Shown here: piece by piece, positions 8,254-16,604 of the stretch | Layout of the letters: each line of letters opens with the position of its first letter | Numbering within the stretch: the stretch's first letter is position 1 | DNA from: JBDHTS01 sp044220535 | GTDB taxonomy: Bacteria; Pseudomonadota; Alphaproteobacteria; Micavibrionales; Micavibrionaceae | Reading direction: 5' to 3' | DNA length: 42,848 nucleotides | Assembly (NCBI GenBank): GCA_044220535.1 | Contig: JBGAQU010000011.1 | Location: forward strand, 1-42,848 | The notes under the pieces: model-generated | Told to the model about the DNA's origin: nothing | The model's input: only the letters and a program-made list of their open reading frames with translations | The model's database searches: none | Made by a program: the position numbers and the translations under genes

Positions 8254-9565
8254 TGAATGCCTTATCCTTCGCCTTCATAACAGGGCGCATCATATAGTCC
8301 ATAATTGTTTTACGGCCCGTAATGATATCGGTTTCCGCGACCATGCCGGGAGAGATGGGAAGCGGGTGATCCGCTGTTCCAAGATAATTTTTTTCCGTCC
8401 GTACTTCGATTTCAAAAAAAGTTTTTCCTTCTTTATCAGACACACTGTTCGCACCGATACGGGCAAGCTTGCCGGTCAGCGATCCATAACGCTGCGCGTC
8501 ATAAGCCGATATCTTCACCTGAACAGGTTGGCCGATTTTTAAAAAGGCAATGTCTTTCGGTAAAACCTTCGCGACGATTTTCAACTGATCATCCACCGGC
8601 ACAATCTCCACCAGCTTCATCGCCGGCTCGATCACGCCACCGATGGTCTTGATCGCAATATTATTGACGATACCATCGACAGGCGAGCGTACTTCTGCAC
8701 GGCTGACGCGGTCGGTGATGGAGCTGAGACTTTCTTTCAACTGCGACATCTGGGTTTCGGCCTCATTCAGTTCGCCCAGCGCCTGGCTGCGGAATTTGTC
8801 TTCCGCGTCCTTGCGTTCCTGCTGCGCGCCGTTCAGTTCGGATTGCAGGCCGGAGAGTTTCTGCTGTTCAGCCATCAGCTGGCCGCTGGTATCGGATATT
8901 TCTTTCTGCAGCCGGATTTCCTCCAGCTTTGGCACGGCCTGTTGCGCCACCATGCGGCTGGTGATGCCCAATTCCTGCCTTTGCAACGCGACGGAATCCG
9001 TCATGCGCTTGATCTGCGCGCGCGACTCCTCAATCCCCGCTTTGCTTCTGCTGATGCGTGAATCGAGAATAGCGATGGAATTCTGCAGTTCCCGCTGGCG
9101 CGACTGATGCAGCGCCTGCTCGTTGCGGGCGACGTCGGGCGCTTTCTTCACTACATCGTCCGGCATTTTAAAGGCAATGCCCTGCGCTTCTGCTTGCAAC
9201 CGCGCACGCTTGGCGGTCAGGCCAAGAAACTGCGCTTCCGTTCCCCGTTCCTGCGCGCCCGATTGCGCGTCGCTGATACGCATCAGGATCTGGCCTTTGG
9301 TGACGCGGTCGCCTTCCGAAACCAGAAGCTGCTGAAGGATGCCGCCTTCCAGGCTTTGCACCATCTGGATTTCCCGGCTGGGCACGACCTGGCCTTCACC
9401 CTTGGTGCGTTCGTCTACCTTGCACAGATTAGCCCAAAGCAGAAAAAACACGACCAGACCGGCTATCGCATATAGCAACAATTGTGAAGATATATGCGGT
9501 TTGTGCCGTTGCGCCGCTTCCAGTTCGCTCATGAATTCGGTGTCGATGTCGGATTGCGATGTCAT
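8243..9565 (-). CDS. Type I secretion membrane-fusion protein (HlyD/LapC family)
   Basis: The 440-residue product has a short cytoplasmic N-terminus, one TM segment (about 28-46, LLLYAIAGLVVFFLLW), a biotinyl-lipoyl-like half domain (GEGQVVPSREIQMVQSLEGG), a long alpha-helical coiled-coil hairpin (about 130-270, rich in Q, E, R and L), the second lipoyl half (VRSPVDGIVNNIAI) and a beta-barrel C-terminal domain. This is the adaptor linking an inner-membrane ABC exporter to a TolC-type channel. The start overlaps the exporter stop by four bases (ATGA), and the gene sits third in the operon. Confidence 0.95.
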   Translation of the reverse strand: MTSQSDIDTEFMSELEAAQRHKPHISSQLLLYAIAGLVVFFLLWANLCKVDERTKGEGQVVPSREIQMVQSLEGGILQQLLVSEGDRVTKGQILMRISDAQSGAQERGTEAQFLGLTAKRARLQAEAQGIAFKMPDDVVKKAPDVARNEQALHQSRQRELQNSIAILDSRISRSKAGIEESRAQIKRMTDSVALQRQELGITSRMVAQQAVPKLEEIRLQKEISDTSGQLMAEQQKLSGLQSELNGAQQERKDAEDKFRSQALGELNEAETQMSQLKESLSSITDRVSRAEVRSPVDGIVNNIAIKTIGGVIEPAMKLVEIVPVDDQLKIVAKVLPKDIAFLKIGQPVQVKISAYDAQRYGSLTGKLARIGANSVSDKEGKTFFEIEVRTEKNYLGTADHPLPISPGMVAETDIITGRKTIMDYMMRPVMKAKDKAFSER

Positions 9566-11721
9566 GATTTCGCCTCCACACCCTTAGTCAAAGCCTTCAG
9601 CACTTCATCCCTCGGCCCGTCGGCGACGATGCGGCCCTGGTCGATCAGGATGACGCGATCCACCAGCGCCAGCAGATGCTGCCGGTGCGTGATCAACACG
9701 AACGTCTTGCCCTGGCTTTGCTCGCTGATATGGCTCACAAAACCCTGCTCCGCCTGCATATCCATGGCATTGGTCGGTTCGTCGCAGACGAAGACGGACG
9801 GATGCATCAACATGGCGCGGGCGAGCGCGATGGATTGCCGCTGCCCGCCCGAAAGCCCTTCACCGCGCTCGCCGACCTGCGCGTCATAGCCCATCGGGTG
9901 GCGGGACACGAAATCATGCACGCCCGCCGCTTTCGCCGCCTCCAGTATCTCTACCTCCGAAGCCTGGGGCCGCGCGATGGCGATGTTTTCCCGCACGCTG
10001 CCGCGGAACAGCACGATATCCTGCGCGATATAAGCCACGTTCCGGCGCAAATCGGCGGGATCGACCTGGCGGTAATCCGTATCGTCGGCCAGGATCGTGC
10101 CTTCCGCCGGGTCATATAATCCCATCAAAAGCCGCGCAATGGTGCTTTTACCGGAACCGATGCGGCCGATCAGGCCCACGCGTTCACCCGGATTGATGGT
10201 GAACGATATCTGGTCCAGCACTTTGCGGTCCGTGCCGGGATAGACGAAGCTGACACGATCCAGGGACAACTTGCCCTTCAGAACGGGACGATGCAGAAAC
10301 TGCTTATGATCTGGCCGCTCCACCGGCTTCGCCATGAAATCATTGAGCGTGCGCAGTGACGTCATCGCCTGATGATACCGCGCCAGCAAATTCGCAATTT
10401 GCCCGATGGGTGCAATCGCGCGACCGCCGAGCATGACGCAGGCGATCAGCGCGCCCATCGTCATCTGCCCGTCCTTCACCATATACATGCCGAGCAGGAC
10501 GACGACAATCGACGCGCTTTGCTGAAGCAATGTCGCGAAATTCACGCCGAGGCCGGACAGGAAACGCGATTTCTGTCCATATAGGGCGCTTTCGCCAACA
10601 TGAGCGGAATAACGCGCCCGCAAGCGGCCTTCCGCGCCGATGGCCTTGATGGTTTCCAGCGCGTTGATGGTTTCGACCAGCAGGCCGTGCTTGTTATCGC
10701 CGGAATAGACCGTCTTCCGCACCATCATCTTCAGCGGATATTGCAGCAGCAGCGCCGCCCCCGCCGTAATCATGATCAGGCAGGCCAGCATAAAGGCTAT
10801 CGGCCCGCCAAGTATCCAGACAACGACGAGATACAATATCGTAAACGGCAGATCGACGACCGCCGTCAGCGTGGCGGAGGTCACGAAATCCTTCACCGAT
10901 TCAAATTCGCGCAGCATGCTGGCGAAGGCGCCGCCGGAGTTCGGGCGGCTGGCGAGCTTCATGTTCAGTAACTGGCCGTAGATCCTGCGCGACACAGTGA
11001 CATCAATGCGCCGTGACGCCACGTCGATAAAATAGGCGCGCAGCGTCCGCATGATAAAATCGAACACATAGACGGTGAATGCACCCAGCGCCAGAACCCA
11101 GCCCGTTTCCACCGCATTGTTGGGAATGACGCGGTCATAGACATTCATGATGTATAAAGAGCCGGTCAGCCCGAACAGGCCGATCAGCGTGGCGGCAATC
11201 GCGACTTGCCCGTAAATCGCCCTGCATTCCATCACCGCACCCCAGAACCAGTGACGATCGGGATCCAAACGGTGCGGCGCTTCGGGGTCGGCAAATTCTG
11301 CTTTCGGATGCACATAAATGGCAAAGCCGGTGTAAATTTTCCCCAGCGTCGCGGCTGCAATATCCTGTGTCTTCGCCGTTTCCGGCATATAGATTTCGAC
11401 GGTTTTGCCGTCATTGCGGGTTTTCAGCAGCACGCAGGCCTTGCCGTTTTTCAACACCAAAACGGCAGGCAGAACGGCATCGGGAATTTTGAAAATGTCG
11501 GGCCGCTTGACGATCCTGGCCTTCAGGCCCATGCGCTCCGCCGCCTCGCAGAACAGCGCCGGGCCCATGCCTTTTTCGTCATATGCCAAGCCCGCGCGGA
11601 TGGCGTCCGCAGACCGCGCACGGCCATGAAACGCCGTCAAAAAAACAAGGGAGTCCAGCAGCGCGTCATGCAGCGGGTGTCCGTGCCCTGCGGGCCTTAT
11701 CTCATGGCTTGCGGTCGTCAT
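9562..11721 (-). CDS. Type I secretion ABC exporter with a degenerate C39-like domain (LapB/LssB-like)
   Basis: The 719-residue product has an N-terminal peptidase-C39-like domain (about 15-140) that lacks the catalytic cysteine, so it should bind rather than cut the substrate, as in HlyB and LapB. A six-helix ABC transmembrane domain follows (about 165-440), then an ATPase domain with Walker A GRIGSGKST, signature LSGGQRQSIALARA, Walker B VFVCDEPTNAMD and the H-loop ITHR. It powers one-step export of unfolded proteins, often RTX toxins, proteases or giant adhesins. No such substrate gene lies in the window. The gene overlaps the TolC-type gene by 20 bases. Confidence 0.95.
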   Translation of the reverse strand: MTTASHEIRPAGHGHPLHDALLDSLVFLTAFHGRARSADAIRAGLAYDEKGMGPALFCEAAERMGLKARIVKRPDIFKIPDAVLPAVLVLKNGKACVLLKTRNDGKTVEIYMPETAKTQDIAAATLGKIYTGFAIYVHPKAEFADPEAPHRLDPDRHWFWGAVMECRAIYGQVAIAATLIGLFGLTGSLYIMNVYDRVIPNNAVETGWVLALGAFTVYVFDFIMRTLRAYFIDVASRRIDVTVSRRIYGQLLNMKLASRPNSGGAFASMLREFESVKDFVTSATLTAVVDLPFTILYLVVVWILGGPIAFMLACLIMITAGAALLLQYPLKMMVRKTVYSGDNKHGLLVETINALETIKAIGAEGRLRARYSAHVGESALYGQKSRFLSGLGVNFATLLQQSASIVVVLLGMYMVKDGQMTMGALIACVMLGGRAIAPIGQIANLLARYHQAMTSLRTLNDFMAKPVERPDHKQFLHRPVLKGKLSLDRVSFVYPGTDRKVLDQISFTINPGERVGLIGRIGSGKSTIARLLMGLYDPAEGTILADDTDYRQVDPADLRRNVAYIAQDIVLFRGSVRENIAIARPQASEVEILEAAKAAGVHDFVSRHPMGYDAQVGERGEGLSGGQRQSIALARAMLMHPSVFVCDEPTNAMDMQAEQGFVSHISEQSQGKTFVLITHRQHLLALVDRVILIDQGRIVADGPRDEVLKALTKGVEAKS

Positions 11722-13045
11722 CGGACGCCAGCCTGATATTCAGGGATTCCAGAAGCCGGCCCATGCTGGCCAGAACAGCGTATTGCGACGCCATCAGACG
11801 ATACTGGTCGTTCAGCAGACCGAGCCGCGCATTGAACAATCCGTTTTCCGCCTGCAGCACCTGCAGGATGTTCATGCGCGCGCCTTCGAACTGCGCCTTG
11901 TTGTTTTTCAGCAATGTTTCGTTCAGTTCCTGCCGATCCTGCGAAATATCCAGCTGTTCCTGCGCCGTCCTTAAGCGATAATAGGATTTGCGGATGCCGT
12001 TGACGATCTGGCGGCCCTGCTGGTCGCGCTGCGCCTCGGCTTCCTTCGCGCGCTGTTTGGCCTCACGCATTTTTGCCAGCTCCGCGCCGCCCAGCGAATA
12101 ATCCCAGTTCACGCTCAGCAACGCGCGGGCATCCGTGGCTTCACCGCCGATAATGTCGCGCTGATCGGTTTTACGATAGGAGAGTTCGCTGTTCAGCGTT
12201 GGATACAACGCCGCTTTCTCCGCCTCGCTGTCATGCTTCAATCCCTGCGCTTTTAAATGCGCAGCCTGAAACGCAGGATGGTGGTCGTTGGCGTAATCAA
12301 TCGCACTACCAATCTTGTCCGGAATTAAATTCAGTTTCGGCACGGGTTTGGTCAGAGGCATCACAGGCTCCGCCCCCGTCACCTCAAAATAATCGGCCCG
12401 CGCTTCGTCCAGCCGCCCGATCGTCTCGCTGCGCGTGCGGTTCAGCTGCTCCAGAATATCGCGCGCCTGCACGGCCATGGACTCTTCGGCTGCCCCTTCT
12501 TTCACCATGCCTTTGATGCGCTTGATGTAATCTTCCAGCAGTGCCTGGTGGTCATCCATATATTTCAGGGATTCTTGGCCGCGCAGCAGATCGAGATAGG
12601 CGAGGACCGCCTTCAGCGCCAGTTCATCCCGCGCGTCTTCCATCCCAAATTCGGCCGACGCCTTACGGTCGCGTGCACCCTTGACACGGTTCCAGGTCTG
12701 TTCGTTGTCGTAAATCATTTCGGTCAGGCTGACCGATCCCTCGCCATATCCTGAATACCCCGCGCCGCGCGTGACGCTTAAGCCCCGGCTGGTGGCGTTG
12801 TCGCCATAGACGCGCCCGCCCGCCGCCCGCATGCTGACCTTCGGCAGGAAATTGGAGAATTGCTGTGTTTCTTCCTGCGACACCGCTTCGCTGTTTGCCT
12901 GCGCCGCCTCCACCGCCGGATGGTTGTTCATGGCGGCCAGGACGGCCTGCGTCAAAGTCCCGGCCTGCGCCGGATACGCCGCACAACCCAGCAATGCGGC
13001 CAGAAGGGCCGTGCGAAGACGGAAACGGGAACGGGCGTTGCGCAT
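11702..13045 (-). CDS. TolC-family outer-membrane efflux/secretion channel
   Basis: The 447-residue product has a signal peptide (AALLGCAAYPAQA) and two repeats of the outer-membrane efflux protein domain, rich in long amphipathic helices with Q, E, A and L. NxxP-type helix starts are visible at AAMNNHPAVEAA and YANDHHPAFQAAH, placed symmetrically as expected for the internal duplication. As a trimer it forms the outer-membrane tunnel that the HlyD-type adaptor contacts. It is first in the leftward operon, so the channel, exporter and adaptor are encoded together, as in LapE-LapB-LapC type systems. The transcript must start in 13046-13244, which it shares with pntAA. Confidence 0.95.
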   Translation of the reverse strand: MRNARSRFRLRTALLAALLGCAAYPAQAGTLTQAVLAAMNNHPAVEAAQANSEAVSQEETQQFSNFLPKVSMRAAGGRVYGDNATSRGLSVTRGAGYSGYGEGSVSLTEMIYDNEQTWNRVKGARDRKASAEFGMEDARDELALKAVLAYLDLLRGQESLKYMDDHQALLEDYIKRIKGMVKEGAAEESMAVQARDILEQLNRTRSETIGRLDEARADYFEVTGAEPVMPLTKPVPKLNLIPDKIGSAIDYANDHHPAFQAAHLKAQGLKHDSEAEKAALYPTLNSELSYRKTDQRDIIGGEATDARALLSVNWDYSLGGAELAKMREAKQRAKEAEAQRDQQGRQIVNGIRKSYYRLRTAQEQLDISQDRQELNETLLKNNKAQFEGARMNILQVLQAENGLFNARLGLLNDQYRLMASQYAVLASMGRLLESLNIRLASDDDRKP

Positions 13046-13244
13046 GATCGGTCTATACTAATGTTACGGAATGTACGTGAGGGCAGGCAGATACTCTCTT
13101 GAATCTAAATGAATTTACATTTTCACGCAAGCGCATGCCGACAACCCAGCCCTGCATCAAATTGTGGACACATCCTGCCAGGGCTTCACAAAGTTCTTAC
13201 AATCCGGCATGGTCGAAACAGTTTTACAGCACGGAGAATCTATT
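13046..13244. promoter_or_regulatory. Divergent upstream region of the secretion operon and pntAA
   Basis: This 199-bp interval lies between two divergent operons and must hold both promoters. I see no hexamer pair close to consensus on either strand, only a weak TTCACA at about 13186 towards pntAA, and one GANTC site (GAATC near 13101). A GGAG ribosome site stands eight bases before the pntAA GTG. Confidence 0.4.
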
Positions 13245-14375
13245 GTGGGTCTGAAGGTCGCCATTCTTAAGGAAACGGCCAGCGGGGAGCGCCGTGTCGC
13301 CGCCACGCCCGAAACCGTGCGCAAGCTGAAGGCTTTGGGCTGTGATGTGACTCTGGAAACAGGCGCGGGCGCCGGATCATCCCTGCCTGATGCATTATAT
13401 AAGGACGCAGGCGCAACGATTACGTCCAATGCCGGTGAAGCCGTCAAAGGCGCTGGCATTCTATTGTGTGTCCAACCGCCCGCCGATACCAAAGCGATTG
13501 AAAAAGGCACGTTGCTGGTCGGCACTCTGAACCCTTACCAGAATGGCGCACTGATTTCCGGCCTTGCCGCACAAGGCGTCGACGCCTTTGCCATGGAACT
13601 TGTGCCCCGCATCACGCGCGCGCAGGCGATGGATATTCTGTCTTCGCAAGCCAACCTCGCCGGATATAAAGCCGTGCTCGATGCCTGCGACGAATTCGGC
13701 CGCGCCTTCCCGATGATGATGACGGCGGCGGGCACCGTCCCGCCTGCCCGCGTGTTCGTGATGGGCGTCGGCGTTGCGGGATTGCAGGCCATCGCCACCG
13801 CCAAGCGCCTTGGCGCGATCGTGTCCGCCACCGATGTGCGGCCCGCCGTGAAGGAACAGGTCGCCTCCCTCGGCGGCACCTTCGTCGCGGTGGAGGATGA
13901 GGAATTCAAACAGGCCGAAACCTCCGGCGGCTACGCCAAGGAAATGTCCGCCGAATATAAAGCCAAGCAGCAGGCATTGATCGAGGAAACCATCAAGAAA
14001 CAGGATGTGGTCATCACCACCGCCCTGATCCCCGGCCGCCCCGCCCCTGTTTTGGTGACCGCGAAGATGGTGCAGTCGATGAAACCAGGCTCCGTCATCG
14101 TCGACCTGGCCGTTGAGCAAAGCGGCAACTGCGAACTCTCCAAACCCGGCGAAGTTGTGGAAACCAACGGCGTCAAGATCGTCGGCCACCGCAACGTGCC
14201 GAGCCGCCTGGCGGAAACCGCCAGCGGCCTGTACGCGAAAAACCTGCTGAACCTGCTCGGCCTGTTTGTGAAAGACGGCGCGATGACCGTGAACTGGGAT
14301 GATGAAATCATTAAGGGTATCGCTCTGACGCGTGACGGCAAGATTATTCACCCTAAATTTGGAGGCGCGACATGA
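13245..14375 (+). CDS. pntAA: Proton-translocating NAD(P) transhydrogenase subunit alpha part 1
   Basis: From the GTG at 13245 the product has 376 residues, the usual length of the split alpha-1 subunit. It opens with VGLKVAILKETASGERRVA, carries the NAD-binding Rossmann loop in VFVMGVGVAGLQAIATAKRLGA and the family segment ITTALIPGRPAP. It forms domain I, the cytoplasmic NAD(H)-binding part of the enzyme that uses the proton gradient to make NADPH from NADH. The frame is open upstream to 13164, but a GGAG site before the GTG and the conserved start support 13245. The stop overlaps the next ORF (ATGA). Confidence 0.95.
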   Translation: MGLKVAILKETASGERRVAATPETVRKLKALGCDVTLETGAGAGSSLPDALYKDAGATITSNAGEAVKGAGILLCVQPPADTKAIEKGTLLVGTLNPYQNGALISGLAAQGVDAFAMELVPRITRAQAMDILSSQANLAGYKAVLDACDEFGRAFPMMMTAAGTVPPARVFVMGVGVAGLQAIATAKRLGAIVSATDVRPAVKEQVASLGGTFVAVEDEEFKQAETSGGYAKEMSAEYKAKQQALIEETIKKQDVVITTALIPGRPAPVLVTAKMVQSMKPGSVIVDLAVEQSGNCELSKPGEVVETNGVKIVGHRNVPSRLAETASGLYAKNLLNLLGLFVKDGAMTVNWDDEIIKGIALTRDGKIIHPKFGGAT

Positions 14376-14704
14376 CTGAAGTCCTGACATATAAATTCGA
14401 TGTATCCACGCACAGGTTACTGGCAATCTTGGATGTGCCGGAACAAAATAATGCAAGCTTAAGCTTTTTGTTTAAAGCCAACGCAGGCTTCCAATTTGAC
14501 TCTGCAACCCATTCACCGCGAAATGACGATGGCAGCCTGTTATCTGCCGTCACTATCCGGTCTTTTCCCTACGGCAATGGAGAAGGCATCTATACAGCCC
14601 AGGGAACAATAGACGGAATGAAAAAATTGACGGCTATTTCATCGGTCGCCAGTATCATGAAAGCAGCAAAGCTTTTGCCAACTGCTTCTCAAGCTCCAGG
14701 ATAA
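14372..14704 (+). CDS. Unknown 110-residue protein inserted in the pnt operon
   Basis: This reading frame begins on an ATG that overlaps the pntAA stop (ATGA) and ends five bases before the pntAB start, so it is translationally coupled on both sides. The product starts MTEVLTYKFDVSTHRLLAIL, is soluble with no signal or TM segment, has no cysteine and is moderately rich in S, T and A. I do not recognise a family. In other alphaproteobacteria pntAB normally follows pntAA directly. The codon use looks less GC-rich than its neighbours, which fits a later insertion. It could be a regulator or accessory factor, or a neutral passenger; nothing in the sequence decides. Confidence 0.65.
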   Translation: MTEVLTYKFDVSTHRLLAILDVPEQNNASLSFLFKANAGFQFDSATHSPRNDDGSLLSAVTIRSFPYGNGEGIYTAQGTIDGMKKLTAISSVASIMKAAKLLPTASQAPG

Positions 14705-14708
14705 CATT

Positions 14709-14999
14709 ATGACCGAAACTTTCCTGATCACCGGCCTGACCGTCTTCATTCTCGCCTGCTTCGTCGGGTATTACGTCGTCTGGCGCGTCACGCCTGCGCT
14801 GCATTCGCCTCTGATGGCGGTAACCAATGCGATTTCGTCCGTCGTCATCGTTGGCGCGATCATCGCGACCGGATCGTCGCAGAATAATATGTTCGCGCAA
14901 ATCCTCGGCTTTATCGCCGTTACGCTCGCCTCCATCAATATTTTCGGCGGCTTTATCGTCAGCCGCCGCATGCTGGCGATGTTTAAAAAGAAAAGCTGA
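14709..14999 (+). CDS. pntAB: NAD(P) transhydrogenase subunit alpha part 2
   Basis: The 96-residue product is the small membrane part of the split alpha subunit, with three to four TM helices: FLITGLTVFILACFVGYYVV, the conserved PALHSPLMAVTNAISSVVIV and ILGFIAVTLASINIFGGFIV. The HSPLMAVTNAISS stretch is diagnostic. It combines with the membrane region of PntB to form the proton channel (domain II). It follows the inserted ORF by four bases. Confidence 0.95.
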   Translation: MTETFLITGLTVFILACFVGYYVVWRVTPALHSPLMAVTNAISSVVIVGAIIATGSSQNNMFAQILGFIAVTLASINIFGGFIVSRRMLAMFKKKS

Positions 15000-15033
15000 C
15001 CCCATGCTTAAATATCCTGAACAAGGGCTGAAA

Positions 15034-15155
15034 CACCAAGCGCACCAAGACCGCCAAATTGAAAGTTGGGCTGCTGATCAATTTCAACACACGCTTGATA
15101 AAGGATGGCATCCGCCGTTTCGCTCGCTAGCTTTGTGTCCTTGGTGACCTTGGTG
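15034..15155. repeat. Small inverted-repeat element with paired CACCAAG motifs
   Basis: The left end has CACCAAG at 15034-15040 and 15043-15049; the right end has the complement CTTGGTG at 15140-15146 and 15149-15155, with the same 9-base period. The arms extend over about 23 bases with few mismatches and enclose about 75 bp. The element fills most of the gap between pntAB and pntB. A 47-codon frame at 15004-15147 runs through it but looks like repeat-derived sequence. It resembles a MITE or the CTTGGTG-type tracts often seen beside GxxExxY genes. Confidence 0.65.
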
Positions 15156-15175
15156 TTAAAAAAGAAAGTCCAACA

Positions 15176-16564
15176 ATGACCACTATCGCCCCTCTCCTCT
15201 ATCTCATCGCCGCCATCTGCTTTATCATGGCGTTGCGCGGCCTGTCGCATCCGGAAAGTTCGCGACGCGGATTGGCCTATGGCATGGCGGGCATGGCGCT
15301 GGCAGTCGGCACGACGCTGATGCTGCCGGGGATCGGATCGTACGGGATTATCCTGCTCGGCATCGCGCTGGGCGGCGTGATCGGCACGGTGACGGCGCTG
15401 AAGATCAAAATGACCGCTTTGCCGCAGCTGGTCGCGGCTTTCCACTCGCTGGTCGGCCTGGCGGCGGTCTGCATTTCGGCGGCGGCGTTTTATAATCCCA
15501 CCGCCTATAATATCGGCGAACCGGGCGCGATCCACCTGAACAGCCTGATCGAAATGGCGCTGGGCGTTGCCATTGGCGCGATCACCTTCACCGGCTCTGT
15601 CATCGCCTGGGGCAAATTGCAGGGCGTCGTGTCCGGCAAGCCGTTATCCTTCAAGGGCCAGCATGCCGTGAACGCGCTGCTCGGCGCGGCCCTGATCGGC
15701 GCGGTCATCATGATGTGCATGACTCAGGAAACGATGTATTTCTGGGTGATCGTCGCCATCGGTCTGACCCTCGGTATCACGCTGATCCTTCCCATCGGCG
15801 GCGCGGATATGCCGGTGATCGTGTCCATGCTCAATTCCTATTCCGGATGGGCGGCGGCGGGCATCGGTTTCACGCTGCATAACAACCTTCTGATCATCAC
15901 CGGCGCGCTGGTCGGCGCGTCGGGCGCGATCCTGTCCTATATCATGTGCAAGGGCATGAACCGTTCGTTCATCAGCGTTATCCTTGGCGGGTTTGGCGGG
16001 GAGCAATCCGGCCCGGCGCAGGATTACGGCGACCGCACCGCCAAGATCGGCAGCGCCGACGACGCCGCCTGGATCATGAAAAACGCCTCCAGCGTCATCA
16101 TCGTCCCCGGCTATGGCATGGCCGTGTCCCAGGCGCAACACTCCCTGCGCGAAATGGCCGACCTGCTGAAAAAAGAAGGCGTGAAGGTTACCTACGCCAT
16201 CCATCCGGTCGCGGGCCGCATGCCCGGCCATATGAACGTGCTGCTGGCCGAGGCCAATGTTCCGTACGACGAGGTGTTCGAACTGGAAGACATCAACCGC
16301 GATTTCGCGCAAGCCGACGTTGCCTATGTGATCGGCGCGAACGACATCACCAACCCATCTGCCAAAAACGACAGTTCATCCCCCATTTACGGTATGCCGA
16401 TCCTGGACGTCGAAAAAGCCAAAACCGTCCTGTTCGTCAAACGCTCCATGGGCTCCGGCTACGCCGGTATCGACAACCCGCTGTTCTTCGCCGATAACAC
16501 GATGATGTTATTGGGCGATGCGAAGAAAATGACGGAAGATATCGTCAAGGCGATGGAGCATTGA
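15176..16564 (+). CDS. pntB: NAD(P) transhydrogenase subunit beta
   Basis: The 462-residue product has the normal length. The N-terminal two thirds hold about nine TM helices of domain II, with the conserved LVAAFHSLVGLAAV and INFxx-like stretch GADMPVIVSMLNSYSGWAAA. The C-terminal domain III binds NADP(H): VIIVPGYGMAVSQAQH, HPVAGRMPGHMNVLLAEA and GANDITNPSAKND are all intact. With PntAA and PntAB it completes the transhydrogenase. The start is separated from pntAB by 176 bp that contain the inverted-repeat element, so coupling between the subunits relies on read-through of that element. Confidence 0.97.
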   Translation: MTTIAPLLYLIAAICFIMALRGLSHPESSRRGLAYGMAGMALAVGTTLMLPGIGSYGIILLGIALGGVIGTVTALKIKMTALPQLVAAFHSLVGLAAVCISAAAFYNPTAYNIGEPGAIHLNSLIEMALGVAIGAITFTGSVIAWGKLQGVVSGKPLSFKGQHAVNALLGAALIGAVIMMCMTQETMYFWVIVAIGLTLGITLILPIGGADMPVIVSMLNSYSGWAAAGIGFTLHNNLLIITGALVGASGAILSYIMCKGMNRSFISVILGGFGGEQSGPAQDYGDRTAKIGSADDAAWIMKNASSVIIVPGYGMAVSQAQHSLREMADLLKKEGVKVTYAIHPVAGRMPGHMNVLLAEANVPYDEVFELEDINRDFAQADVAYVIGANDITNPSAKNDSSSPIYGMPILDVEKAKTVLFVKRSMGSGYAGIDNPLFFADNTMMLLGDAKKMTEDIVKAMEH

Positions 16565-16575
16565 TTATAAATATA

Positions 16576-16604
16576 TTGACATAATTTTATTTGTTTTGTA
16601 AATT
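16576..16604 (+). promoter_or_regulatory. Near-consensus promoter of the 16605-17450 gene
   Basis: TTGACA at 16576-16581, a 17-base spacer and TAAATT at 16599-16604. The -10 box abuts the ATG at 16605, so transcription should begin near the second in-frame ATG at 16611, giving a leaderless message. Confidence 0.65.

Noticed and set aside
13461..14456. Leftward open frame of 331 codons
   Set aside because: It is antisense to pntAA, with glycine- and histidine-rich shadow composition typical of GC-rich genes.
15004..15147. 47-codon gene between pntAB and pntB
   Set aside because: The frame is made largely of the inverted-repeat element and has no convincing ribosome site.
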